64,000 bases of DNA from assembly GCF_913566895.1 (NCBI RefSeq), contig NZ_CAJYCN010000013.1, positions 32,521 through 96,520 of the forward strand. Direction: 5' to 3'. The notes under the pieces are model-generated. The model did not search any database. It had not been told where the DNA came from and worked only from the letters and a program-made list of their open reading frames with translations. The translations under genes were made by a program, and so were the position numbers. Below, piece by piece: positions 25,225 through 32,783 of this stretch (its first letter is position 1; every line of letters starts with the position of its first letter). This DNA comes from Listeria ilorinensis (lineage in GTDB: Bacteria > Bacillota > Bacilli > Lactobacillales > Listeriaceae).

Positions 25225-26082
25225 ATGGATAACGAATTGCATGTACAAGGCATATATAACCAGGGATACGGGATCATAGCCAAGTCGGCTATGCGTGATA
25301 AGGATTTGAGTATTGAGGCCAAGGCAATTTATTCCTACTTGTGCAGCTTTGCAGGAGCTGGTAGTACAGCATTCCCGGGCGTAGAGCTTATCTGTGCAGA
25401 GCTGCAAATCGGGCGAGAACGATTCTATAAACACCGTAAGACCTTAATCGACAAGGGCTATATCAAGATCATTCAGCGGCGAGGAGAAGAAGGGCGGCAA
25501 AAAAATAATATCTACGAACTGCCCAATCAATTATCATCATCAGAGCGGCAGTCCGATAATCCGACTCCCGAAAACCCGCAGTCCGATATTCAGCAGTCCG
25601 ATAACCATGACGGTAATAATAACAATCTAAATAATAACAACTTAAATAATAACAATATAAATAATAATGCTGCTGCCAATAACAGTAATAAAAACTTATA
25701 TAGTGGGCTGGCCGAAGCAGATAAGCAGGCAGCAGGCACCATTCCAATTGACTTAAATCAGGACCCGCTTGCTAACTGTATGAGCAACGTCTGCCAATTA
25801 TCGCCGTTTCAAGTGCAGGATTTGGAGCACTGGGAAAAAGACCTCAACCGCTTAATAGTGAATTACGCAGTCTATCGAGCGGGAATGCGAGGCGCTCGAA
25901 GCTATGCCCTGATTGCTGACATCTTAAAAGAATGGGCTAACGCGCGAATCGCAAACCTTGCTGATGCTGTTGCTTACGAGAACAGCAAAAAGAATGCTGC
26001 TACGAAGAAAAGAGGTGCCGGTTATGGGAATGGAAAACGACGAAATTCCAGTACCTCAGAACGTGAAGATTACAGCTGGTGA
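25225..26082 (+). CDS. Replication initiator with DnaD-like winged helix
   Basis: 285 aa. The N-terminal winged-helix (LSIEAKAIYSYLCSFAG; FPGVELICAELQIGRERFYKHRKTLIDKGYIK) is typical of phage replisome organisers; a Gln/Asn-rich linker (about 95-155) precedes a C-terminal DnaD-like part (YALIADILKEWANARI). ATG 25225 sits 8 nt from AAGGAG. The linker DNA carries three GCAGTCCGATA repeats and an AT-rich tract, so the origin probably lies inside the gene. Followed with overlap by a DnaC-like loader. Confidence 0.82.
   Translation: MDNELHVQGIYNQGYGIIAKSAMRDKDLSIEAKAIYSYLCSFAGAGSTAFPGVELICAELQIGRERFYKHRKTLIDKGYIKIIQRRGEEGRQKNNIYELPNQLSSSERQSDNPTPENPQSDIQQSDNHDGNNNNLNNNNLNNNNINNNAAANNSNKNLYSGLAEADKQAAGTIPIDLNQDPLANCMSNVCQLSPFQVQDLEHWEKDLNRLIVNYAVYRAGMRGARSYALIADILKEWANARIANLADAVAYENSKKNAATKKRGAGYGNGKRRNSSTSEREDYSW
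25548..25674 (+). repeat. Candidate phage origin: iterons and AT-rich tract
   Basis: Three exact GCAGTCCGATA copies at 25548-25558, 25578-25588 and 25593-25603 (30- and 15-bp spacing), followed at 25615-25674 by a ~15-bp-period AT-rich repeat built on AATAATAACAA. Iterons next to an unwinding region inside the initiator gene is the normal layout for such phages. Confidence 0.62.
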
Positions 26083-26860
26083 GGGGAAAGGTCTTGAGCT
26101 AGGTGGAGTCAAGTTCGTTGAAAACAGAATATGTGAGACTTGCGGAAGAGAGTACCCTGTGTATTCGCGAAATGGCATTGAGACAAGTATTTGCATTCAT
26201 TGCGAAAACGACAAAGTCCAGCAAGAGATGCAGAAAGCGCATGATGCGGCAACGAAGAAGCGACCGCATGCGATTATGAAGCGGTTCTCTTTCGTGCCGG
26301 ATGAGATTCGTCAGGCATCGTTCGAGAGCTTCAAGGCAGAGACACCGGAAGAGCAAGAGGCGCTGCAGCAGCTAATCAATTTCGTGAAGAATTTCAAGGA
26401 CGATCAAACCAGAACAATCATGATGAGCGGCTCAACCGGGACAGGCAAGACGCATCTTGCATATGCTACGGCTCGCGAAGTAATCAAGCAAGGCTATGTG
26501 GCTATATTCGTCACAGTTCCTGAATTGTTGGAAAGTATTCGAGACACATTCTCAAATAATGATTCGAGTCAGGCGGAAATCAAGAAGATTTACAAAGAGG
26601 CTGACTTGCTCGTTATGGATGACATTGGAGCCGAGTATGTGCGCGACAACAGCGATAATAGCTGGGTGGCAGAGACCATTTTCGACATCATCAATGCGCG
26701 AACCACGAAGGCGACGATCTACACAACAAACCTTTCTGGACAAGCTCTAACCCAGCATTATGGTGGGATTCACGGGAAGCGGATAGTTTCTCGAATCAAA
26801 AATAACAGCACAGCGATTCAGCTTGTAGGTCGAGATCGGAGGGTTGATGACGGATGGTAA
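26024..26860 (+). CDS. DnaC/IstB-like helicase loader ATPase
   Basis: 278 aa. An N-terminal zinc finger (CETCG, then CIHC), then an AAA+ domain with Walker A GSTGTGKTH, Walker B LLVMDDIG and the sensor region TIYTTNLSG. It loads the replicative helicase at the phage origin with the initiator encoded just upstream. ATG 26024 is chosen from AGAGGTG upstream; overlaps the initiator's stop region by 59 bp. Confidence 0.88.
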   Translation: MGMENDEIPVPQNVKITAGEGKGLELGGVKFVENRICETCGREYPVYSRNGIETSICIHCENDKVQQEMQKAHDAATKKRPHAIMKRFSFVPDEIRQASFESFKAETPEEQEALQQLINFVKNFKDDQTRTIMMSGSTGTGKTHLAYATAREVIKQGYVAIFVTVPELLESIRDTFSNNDSSQAEIKKIYKEADLLVMDDIGAEYVRDNSDNSWVAETIFDIINARTTKATIYTTNLSGQALTQHYGGIHGKRIVSRIKNNSTAIQLVGRDRRVDDGW

Positions 26861-27027
26861 AAACAATTGGGTTTAGCGGGCCTGCACCAGCATTCATGAT
26901 TCTGTGGCGATTTAAGGGCGGCGGCCAAGCGAAAACAATGTGCTATTCAAGTAGTGAAGTGGACGAACAAATCAGCTTACATGCAAGCAAATACGCGGGT
27001 TATGAGGTGATCAGAAATGCTGAGTAA
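26854..27027 (+). CDS. Small phage protein, unknown
   Basis: 57 aa, not recognised (MVKTIGFSGPAPAFMILW..). GGAGGG about 10 nt before ATG 26854; overlaps the ends of both neighbours, consistent with the compact early operon. Confidence 0.6.
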   Translation: MVKTIGFSGPAPAFMILWRFKGGGQAKTMCYSSSEVDEQISLHASKYAGYEVIRNAE

Positions 27028-27229
27028 GATTTACAACGTGACCTTAAAAGTTCGAGCGGATGGCGGATTATTTCGAGAAATTGAGTATGAGGTCGAAGCT
27101 CCAACAAGATCGCAAGCGTTCAAAAAGGCACGAAGAAGAGCTATCGAGTCAGGGTATGCGGATGTTCGAAAAGTTCGTGAGGACTACGCGGCGTTAATCT
27201 GCAACCCGAGAAAAGGGGCAGGGAAATGA
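27017..27229 (+). CDS. Small basic phage protein
   Basis: 70 aa, rich in Arg and Lys (KKARRRAIESGYADVRKVRED). Not recognised. Overlaps the previous gene by 11 bp and the next by 4 bp. Confidence 0.65.
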   Translation: MLSKIYNVTLKVRADGGLFREIEYEVEAPTRSQAFKKARRRAIESGYADVRKVREDYAALICNPRKGAGK

Positions 27230-27417
27230 ACCAGAAACGATATGTGGAAGTGATAGAAAAAATTGACGGCATGCCTTATTTGCCAGCAGGCAAATCACTT
27301 GAAGTAAAAATCATGGGTGCTGTGATAACAACGGTAATTGTGAAAGATCGACTAGTAGCCGTGCCAACAAACTGCTTGATCGAGGTGGATAAAGATGGCA
27401 ATAAAATTCACGATTAA
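27226..27417 (+). CDS. Small phage protein, unknown
   Basis: 63 aa, mainly beta-strand pattern, not recognised. ATGA overlap with the previous gene; overlaps RusA by 23 bp. Confidence 0.65.
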   Translation: MNQKRYVEVIEKIDGMPYLPAGKSLEVKIMGAVITTVIVKDRLVAVPTNCLIEVDKDGNKIHD

Positions 27418-27835
27418 CATTCCACCGGAGCCACAAGGGCGGCCGCGATTCCGCAGTGTGGGCAGTTTTGTTCAAACATATGATCCGCCAAAATCAAAGG
27501 CATACAAGAAAAAAGTAGCGCAGGTGGCTAAGATGTATGCGCCAGGAACTCCGATAGATACACCTATCGGAATCAAATTAGTTTTCTATGTATCGATGCC
27601 GAAATCCAAAAGTAAAGCTTGGAAGCAAAGAGCACTCACTGGACAGGAAGTACCAAGTGTTCGGCCAGATATTGATAATTACACAAAAGCAATTTTAGAT
27701 GCGTTAAATGGCCTGATATTTAGTGATGATGGACGAATCGTGGAGATGCAGGTTTTTAAGAGGTATACAGATCACCCGCGTACTGAGGTAACAATCGAAG
27801 AAAAATTTTCGGAAATTCAAACAAAACTTTTTTAA
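27395..27835 (+). CDS. RusA-family Holliday junction resolvase
   Basis: 146 aa. RusA signature PDIDNYTKAILDALNGLIFSDD, with the metal-binding Asp residues, plus the N-terminal PPEPQGRPRF. Resolves branched DNA during replication and before packaging. Ribosome site GAGGTGG. Confidence 0.92.
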   Translation: MAIKFTINIPPEPQGRPRFRSVGSFVQTYDPPKSKAYKKKVAQVAKMYAPGTPIDTPIGIKLVFYVSMPKSKSKAWKQRALTGQEVPSVRPDIDNYTKAILDALNGLIFSDDGRIVEMQVFKRYTDHPRTEVTIEEKFSEIQTKLF

Positions 27836-27851
27836 AAGGAGGAATTTTATA

Positions 27852-28466
27852 ATGATTAATTGTTATGGAGAAGTAAGAACAGTACAGGCTAAACCAAACG
27901 ACACTATCGAGATCAAAATGGTGGTTGACGGAGACGTGTTGGCGGGACAGTTTGAAGAATTAATAAAACTGACAGGTAAAGAAGTGGACATCAAATTGGC
28001 AAGCAACCAATTAGAATATCGCGAAAAGATCGATGCACAGACACAAGAGCCGGTTATGAAATACATGGTCCACTCTGATGGCACTGTAGAAATGTTTTCG
28101 CAAGAGAAACTGGATCTGGAACTCGAGGAGCTCGAAGAAGAAGAACGATCCAGCGTTATCAATATCTCCGAAATTGACGAGTACATTCTTGAACACGACA
28201 CCGAAATCATGGAATTTGAAGGCGGCGAGTTCGATGGAAAAGCAGTTCTGACACAACTTACGGAAGGTACGGGAATGGAAGAGTTAGCACAGGTTTATGA
28301 CGTGCCAGAACGCATGCTAGCAGATAAATTAGACGATTACCGCCGTCTGGTAGCTCCAAAGGCTGCTGCATGGCAGGCGGCTAAAAGCGATGATGCAGAC
28401 CAACAATCAAGCATTTTTGGCGAAACGGACGAAGATGACTACGACGGTACCGAAGAAGACGAATAA
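27852..28466 (+). CDS. Phage protein, unknown, acidic
   Basis: 204 aa, strongly acidic, with a Glu-rich stretch (LELEELEEEERS) and an Asp/Glu-rich end. Not recognised. Strong AAAGGAGG before ATG 27852. It could be a DNA mimic or a partner of the replication genes; there is no direct evidence. Confidence 0.7.
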   Translation: MINCYGEVRTVQAKPNDTIEIKMVVDGDVLAGQFEELIKLTGKEVDIKLASNQLEYREKIDAQTQEPVMKYMVHSDGTVEMFSQEKLDLELEELEEEERSSVINISEIDEYILEHDTEIMEFEGGEFDGKAVLTQLTEGTGMEELAQVYDVPERMLADKLDDYRRLVAPKAAAWQAAKSDDADQQSSIFGETDEDDYDGTEEDE

Positions 28467-28504
28467 GCAGAGGGCGGGAAACCGCCCTTGTTAGGAGGTC
28501 CAGA

Positions 28505-28876
28505 ATGAGCGACATTCAGCTGAATTTATTTGACACAATGGATTATTACCCTTCACAGCAAAAAGCCGCTGAAAAGGCTTCAGCGCTGCCAGAAGCGCCC
28601 GAACTTCTTCCTATTATCCGATCTGACAATGATTATTTGGATTATCCGGCTGCACGTGAGGAAATTCTTAAAATTATCGGCAAAGAGATAAAAACGGTAT
28701 GCGGGCACGGCAAGCATGCGAGCGGTCACTGGCGCTGGTTTTTCAATTTAGAGCCTGTAGGCTTTTGCTTTATCGAGGATACATGCGCTTTGTACGAACA
28801 GATACCGGGCGAGAAAAAGCCGATTTATCGGGGCAAAGTTCACAAGGAGGTGTTTATTAAAATTGGAACAGCATGA
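28505..28876 (+). CDS. Phage protein, unknown
   Basis: 123 aa. A Cys/His-bearing stretch (CGHGKHASGHWRWFFNLEPVGFCFIEDTC) could bind metal. Not recognised. GGAGG before ATG 28505; the upstream gap has a GGGCGGGAAACCGCCC hairpin. Confidence 0.7.
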   Translation: MSDIQLNLFDTMDYYPSQQKAAEKASALPEAPELLPIIRSDNDYLDYPAAREEILKIIGKEIKTVCGHGKHASGHWRWFFNLEPVGFCFIEDTCALYEQIPGEKKPIYRGKVHKEVFIKIGTA

Positions 28877-29039
28877 CAAAGCACTTTTAGAAAAGCTAGA
28901 AAACCGAAAAATGGGGACGCGGCATAGGATCGCGTCTCTGATTCATACAAATTACGCAGAGCTGTCGGAACTCCTTGAATTGAGCGATGAAGAGATTCAC
29001 GCCGCTTATAACGAGATGCGGGCTGAGCAGGACAGTTAG
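28863..29039 (+). CDS. Small phage protein (TTG start), unknown
   Basis: 58 aa, helical and charged (ALLEKLENRKMGTRHRIASLIH). TTG 28863 is about 12 nt from AAGGAGG, a long spacing, so the start is uncertain. It fills the gap between two genes and keeps the compact layout. Confidence 0.45.
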   Translation: MEQHDKALLEKLENRKMGTRHRIASLIHTNYAELSELLELSDEEIHAAYNEMRAEQDS

Positions 29040-29050
29040 GAGGAGTAAAA

Positions 29051-29704
29051 GTGAAGTTTCTGGATTTATTCGCTGGGATCGGTGGCTTCCGGCTAGGAAT
29101 GGAAGCCGCCGGGCATGAATGTGTGGGCTTTGTCGAAATAGACAAATTTGCACGAAAAAGTTACGAAGCTATTTTTAAAACGGAAGGGGAGTGGACAGCT
29201 CATGACATCACAGCCGTATCAGATGAATCTATTCGATCTATCGGAAGTGTCGACATTATCTGCGGAGGATTTCCGTGCCAGGCTTTTAGCACTGCAGGAA
29301 AAAGAAGAGGTTTCGCAGATACTCGAGGAACTCTCTTTTTTGAAATTGCAAGGTTCGCATCTATTATCAAACCACGCATTTTATTCCTTGAAAACGTCAA
29401 AGGACTACTCAGCCACGACGGAGGTAATACCTTTGAGACAATCCTCAGAACGCTGGATGAACTCGGGTATAACGTGGAATGGCAAGTGCTTAACTCTAAA
29501 AATTTCGGAGTCCCCCAGAATAGGGAACGAGTGTATATTATTGGATATCTTAGAGGACGAAGTGCCGGAAAAATATTTCCTTTCGGCAGAAGCAACAGAA
29601 AAACTTCTAGTGCAGTAATAGGAGGTAATCAAACGCTAAAAATCAAAGAGGGAACAAAAAAAAGGATACTCAGAAGCCGTACCGGGAGATTCTGTAAATA
29701 CTAG
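29051..29704 (+). CDS. C5 cytosine-specific DNA methyltransferase, N-terminal part (frameshifted)
   Basis: 217 aa. Motif I DLFAGIGGFRLG, motif IV GGFPCQAFS with the catalytic Cys76, motif VI FLENVKG and motif VIII QNRERVYIIG are all present; motifs IX and X are missing. They occur in another frame at 29778-29996. The break lies at a run of eight A (29655-29662, within GGAACAAAAAAAAGG); with seven A the frames join without a stop into one protein of about 314 aa, usual for a small phage C5 enzyme. As it stands the enzyme is probably inactive unless slippage occurs. Role when intact: protection from host restriction. Confidence 0.88.
   Translation: MKFLDLFAGIGGFRLGMEAAGHECVGFVEIDKFARKSYEAIFKTEGEWTAHDITAVSDESIRSIGSVDIICGGFPCQAFSTAGKRRGFADTRGTLFFEIARFASIIKPRILFLENVKGLLSHDGGNTFETILRTLDELGYNVEWQVLNSKNFGVPQNRERVYIIGYLRGRSAGKIFPFGRSNRKTSSAVIGGNQTLKIKEGTKKRILRSRTGRFCKY
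29202..29618 (+). CDS. Protein encoded wholly within the methyltransferase gene in another frame
   Basis: 138 aa from ATG 29202, with GGGGAG about 12 nt upstream. The C-terminal part (SGITWNGKCLTLKISESP; LLDILEDEVPEKYFLS) resembles a protein family found next to or overlapping phage C5 methyltransferases, where the ending ILE..VPEKYFLS is conserved (from memory). Two conserved proteins read from the same 417 bp would be true dual coding. The function is unknown; it may work with the methyltransferase. Confidence 0.65.
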   Translation: MTSQPYQMNLFDLSEVSTLSAEDFRARLLALQEKEEVSQILEELSFLKLQGSHLLSNHAFYSLKTSKDYSATTEVIPLRQSSERWMNSGITWNGKCLTLKISESPRIGNECILLDILEDEVPEKYFLSAEATEKLLVQ

Positions 29705-29777
29705 TCGTATTAATTCCAGAACAAGGCGCGGTCGTGTAGGTAAACAATTAGCAAACACGCTGCTCACAGGTGAAGGA

Positions 29778-29996
29778 ATGGCAGTAGTAACAGAGAATTT
29801 TAAAATACGGAAGCTAACACCGCGTGAATGCTGGCGACTGCAAGGTTTTCCAGATTGGGCTTTTGAGCGAGCCTGTGAGGTTAACTCAGATAGTCAATTG
29901 TACAAGCAAGCGGGTAATTCGGTAACAGTTAATATCACATTCGAGATAGGAAAAAGATTGAAGGAGATTGACACAATGAAGGAGGAACAGGAATGA
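29778..29996 (+). CDS. C5 DNA methyltransferase, C-terminal part (out of frame)
   Basis: Carries motif IX (RKLTPRECWRLQGFPD) and motif X (YKQAGNSVTVNITFEIGKRL). The open frame continues upstream without a stop to the A-run at 29655-29662, joining the N-terminal part if one A is removed. No own ribosome site precedes ATG 29778, so it is a piece of the frameshifted gene and not an independent gene. Confidence 0.85.
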   Translation: MAVVTENFKIRKLTPRECWRLQGFPDWAFERACEVNSDSQLYKQAGNSVTVNITFEIGKRLKEIDTMKEEQE

Positions 29997-30577
29997 GAAA
30001 GGAAAGTTCTGAAAAGATGACACGAAACGGAATTGCGGCGAGTGACAAAGTAAAATCTGAAAAACTCGGACTTTCTGGGATAGTTAAGGAAATTGGAATC
30101 CATCCAGATTTTCCCTCGGACAGCTTAATGTTAAAGGGTATTAGTGTAAGACTTAGCGCTTGCGATTTTAAAAAAGTTGAAAGAATCAAGATTCCGCGGC
30201 TTGTAGCGGAATTTATAGATACTAATAAGCGAAATGGCGTACTGATCGGGAATGTTCTAGAGCCAGGTTATCCGCCGAAGGAAGTAGAAAAATGGCTCTA
30301 TCAGAGTTCTAGTCATAGCGATCACGTTCAAAAACAATATTTGTTTTTCCGAGCATGGATGGACGACGATTATGAGATTGAAGAGGAGCAACTTTATTAC
30401 GTGAAATTGGGAGCAAGTAAGTATGATTTTTTAAATATAGATCCAAATGGACGTATTCTACTAGGTGATACACGTAGCGAATTTGGTTGCAAACCAAAAT
30501 TCACGGAGCAAGAAATAAAAGCACACGACGAGCGCTATTGGGCATTCGCAGTGAAGGTGGAGGAGATAGACCAGTGA
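29993..30577 (+). CDS. DUF1642-like phage protein
   Basis: 194 aa. The C-terminal half (YYVKLGASKYDFLNIDPNG; KFTEQEIKAHDERYWAFAVKVEEI) matches the DUF1642 pattern common in Listeria and Streptococcus phages; function unknown. ATGA overlap with the methyltransferase end. Confidence 0.75.
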   Translation: MRKESSEKMTRNGIAASDKVKSEKLGLSGIVKEIGIHPDFPSDSLMLKGISVRLSACDFKKVERIKIPRLVAEFIDTNKRNGVLIGNVLEPGYPPKEVEKWLYQSSSHSDHVQKQYLFFRAWMDDDYEIEEEQLYYVKLGASKYDFLNIDPNGRILLGDTRSEFGCKPKFTEQEIKAHDERYWAFAVKVEEIDQ

Positions 30578-30879
30578 GCATACAAGCAAAGGAATTTGAT
30601 AACTGTCACAATCCGGATGTAATTGATGAGATCAACGAATTCATAGCCGATAAAGACGTCATAGACATTAAATTATGTGCTAACCCAATAAACGAAGACG
30701 ACTCATATAACACTTATTTAGTCATTTACAGAGAAAATACCGTCTCAGGAAAAAACTTAATTGACGATATTCGCGATACCATGCAAAGCGACTTGCAAAA
30801 AGCGATTCGGATAGAACCAAGCATGAAGCTTTCAAAACCAAATAAACTTGAGAAAGGCGGCGTGAATAGGAGTGAGTAA
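30574..30879 (+). CDS. Phage protein, unknown
   Basis: 101 aa, not recognised. GTG 30574 overlaps the previous stop (GTGA); GGTGGAGGAG upstream. The longer frame from 30487 runs into the previous gene and was rejected. Confidence 0.6.
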   Translation: MSIQAKEFDNCHNPDVIDEINEFIADKDVIDIKLCANPINEDDSYNTYLVIYRENTVSGKNLIDDIRDTMQSDLQKAIRIEPSMKLSKPNKLEKGGVNRSE

Positions 30880-30880
30880 T

Positions 30881-31144
30881 ATGTATAAAACGCACGAACT
30901 TAAAATCTTGCCATGGTTCTTTGAGCCAGTAAGAGCAGGAGATAAACCTTTTGAAATAAGAAAAAATGATCGTGATTTTAAAATAGGTGATAGCCTCCTT
31001 TTGTGCGAGTGGACGGCTTTGAAATATACGGGAGAGTTCTTAGTAGCACGGATCACTTTTATAACGAATTACGCACAGCAAGATGATTATGTAGTGATGG
31101 GTATTGAAGTGTTGGAGGATAAAAATATCCAAGAAAATGTCTGA
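30881..31144 (+). CDS. DUF3850/ASCH-like protein
   Basis: 87 aa. The stretch HELKILPWFFEPVRAGDKPFEIRKNDRDFKIGD followed by YTGEFLVARITFI is the DUF3850 (ASCH-like) pattern; ASCH folds bind RNA or nucleotides. ATG 30881 is chosen for its 9-nt spacing from AGGAG over GTG 30872. Confidence 0.85.
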   Translation: MYKTHELKILPWFFEPVRAGDKPFEIRKNDRDFKIGDSLLLCEWTALKYTGEFLVARITFITNYAQQDDYVVMGIEVLEDKNIQENV

Positions 31145-31169
31145 GGTTTTATCAGATAAAACCTCAGAC
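31139..31169 (+). other. Perfect inverted repeat after DUF3850 gene
   Basis: Arms GTCTGAGGTTTTAT and ATAAAACCTCAGAC with a 3-bp loop. The left arm contains the DUF3850 stop codon. No T-run follows, so it is a weak terminator, RNA-stabilising hairpin or binding site. Confidence 0.6.
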
Positions 31170-31192
31170 AAGTATAAGAGGGGGAGAAGATA

Positions 31193-31477
31193 ATGTCTTA
31201 CAACTACCATGAAATATTATCATGGCAAAGCGGATTACCCTACGACAACACTAGTTTTAGTATTGGGGAGTCCCCAAAAGGTGGAGAAAATGGGGGGAAT
31301 CGGTATGAAGGTGGCACTCTCAATTCTATTGTAGAAGAGATCAGAGATGAAAATGAATATTACATTATCAAACTAAGCAATGGTGAGCAGATTAAAATTA
31401 GTAGCTCGATACCCTCGTTTGTTCAAAGAGTTAGCGCGAATAAGTATGCAAGAGGATTTGGAAGCTTTGATGAGTAA
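31193..31477 (+). CDS. Phage protein, unknown
   Basis: 94 aa, polar, Gly/Asn-rich in the first third, then an EYYIIKLSNGEQIKISS strand pattern. Not recognised. Confidence 0.6.
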   Translation: MSYNYHEILSWQSGLPYDNTSFSIGESPKGGENGGNRYEGGTLNSIVEEIRDENEYYIIKLSNGEQIKISSSIPSFVQRVSANKYARGFGSFDE

Positions 31478-31497
31478 AAAAGAAAGATGGTGATTAG

Positions 31498-32058
31498 ATG
31501 TACATGAAAGAAAAGCGGTCGTTGGCGCAGAACAAGATGATCTATGCTCTAATAAATGACATAGTAAAGCACTTCTGCAACGACTTCGAGGCTACTCACA
31601 AGCGATCTTTCAGAAATGATGTTGAGACCGTGAAGCGAACTCTCAAAGTCGGGTTTGCGCGAGAAAGCGGGTTGAAACAAGACTTCAGCACCGCCAAATT
31701 ATCAAAGGACCAGGCAACAGAATTCATCAGCTATATCATTGAGTTCTGCTTTCAATTTGATGTACCGCTGTCGAGGCCGGGTATTGAGATGACGGCAGAT
31801 ATTAACCGATACCTATTCTTGTGTGTAAAATACCGGAAATGTGCTATAACAGGCGCTCCGGGCGAAATACATCATGTGAATGCAATCGGAATGGGGCGGA
31901 ATAGGAATTATTATGATCATTCGCAGTCATTCCTGATCTGCTTATCTCGTGAGATGCACAGAGAAGCGCATCAAATCGGCTGGGAAGCATTTAAACGGAA
32001 ATATCATGTCGACGGTATCCGGCTGACAAAAGAAGCTGCGAAGGAATTCGGCATATGA
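31498..32058 (+). CDS. HNH-like nuclease (HNHc_6 family)
   Basis: 186 aa. The helical N-terminal domain (KRSLAQNKMIYALINDIVKHF) and the C-terminal segment CAITGAPGEIHHVNAIGMGRNR with a later MHREAHQIG supply the His/Cys pattern of the putative HNH nuclease family found beside phage replication genes. Likely DNA processing. GATGGTG ribosome region before ATG 31498. Confidence 0.8.
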   Translation: MYMKEKRSLAQNKMIYALINDIVKHFCNDFEATHKRSFRNDVETVKRTLKVGFARESGLKQDFSTAKLSKDQATEFISYIIEFCFQFDVPLSRPGIEMTADINRYLFLCVKYRKCAITGAPGEIHHVNAIGMGRNRNYYDHSQSFLICLSREMHREAHQIGWEAFKRKYHVDGIRLTKEAAKEFGI

Positions 32059-32708
32059 GCGAAGCAACAACGAGAGAACGCAAACGACTGCGAAAAAGAA
32101 GGTTTGAATTAACGAAGCAGCTGGACGTGGCTATTTTAGAGCCGAAAAAGAACGCTGATTTAATAAAAGAGTTGCGGCAAGAACTGCTAAATCTAGGGAA
32201 GAATGCTGGTACAGAAAATAAGCGGGGGAGGAAAAAAGTAGTGAAAAAACAGGTAGAAGAAGAGTCGGGATCAGATAATCAAGTAGAGGCAACGTTGCTG
32301 AAAAAAATTAAAAATCGTTCAGATATTGAAGCGATAAAAAAAGCGATTGCCGCCGGAGTCGCAAGAAATGCTATTGCTGACCATTTAGGAATAAGCACAG
32401 CTACCCTCTTCAATGATTTGCGAAAAGCAAAGGAGAAGGGGAAGCAAGGTAAGCTTGAAGCGCCATATGCGCCGGTCTTTCCTGCAAGAGAATCTTTAAA
32501 AGAAAATGATTTGCAGGTTGACAGTTCAAACCAAATCAGCGAGTTAGAACTCAAAATAAAGATGTTAGAAGAGGAAAACGCGATACTAAGAATGCAACAG
32601 AAGGTTGACAAGGTGGAAGCAGAGGAAGTTATCAAGATTAAAGTAGGCCGCAATTACGAGTACTGGACGCAGTCATGCGAAAGAATCGGTGTGCTGCCTG
32701 CTAAATAA
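32055..32708 (+). CDS. HTH and coiled-coil DNA-binding protein
   Basis: 217 aa. A basic N-terminus, an HTH-like middle (RSDIEAIKKAIAAGVARNAIADHLGISTATLFNDLRKA) and a C-terminal coiled coil (ISELELKIKMLEEENAILRMQ). ATGA overlap with the HNH gene. Probably a regulator acting just before the late-gene activator. Confidence 0.65.
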   Translation: MSEATTRERKRLRKRRFELTKQLDVAILEPKKNADLIKELRQELLNLGKNAGTENKRGRKKVVKKQVEEESGSDNQVEATLLKKIKNRSDIEAIKKAIAAGVARNAIADHLGISTATLFNDLRKAKEKGKQGKLEAPYAPVFPARESLKENDLQVDSSNQISELELKIKMLEEENAILRMQQKVDKVEAEEVIKIKVGRNYEYWTQSCERIGVLPAK

Positions 32709-32718
32709 AAAAAGAGCC

Positions 32719-32782
32719 AGAGCGCTCGCCCCAGCTACGAATAATGAAATGTCCATCGTTATTATAGCATGGGAGGCGCTCT
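32719..32782 (+). promoter_or_regulatory. Long hairpin hiding the ribosome site of the ArpU-like gene
   Basis: AGAGCGC (32719-32725) pairs with GCGCTCT (32776-32782); inside, CCC pairs with GGG, GCTA with TAGC, and AATAATG with CGTTATT. The GGGAGG ribosome site (32771-32776) lies in the 3' arm just before ATG 32784. This would reduce translation until the RNA is opened. Confidence 0.6.
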
Positions 32783-32783
32783 T

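Noticed and set aside
25612..25690. Short tandem repeats as a possible CRISPR array
   Set aside because: Period about 15 bp, no spacers, and they encode the Asn linker of the initiator; better explained as an AT-rich origin tract.
29650..29670. Programmed -1 frameshift in the methyltransferase
   Set aside because: The A-run could allow -1 slipping, but the -1 frame meets a stop within about a dozen codons; only removal of one A (or +1) restores the protein.
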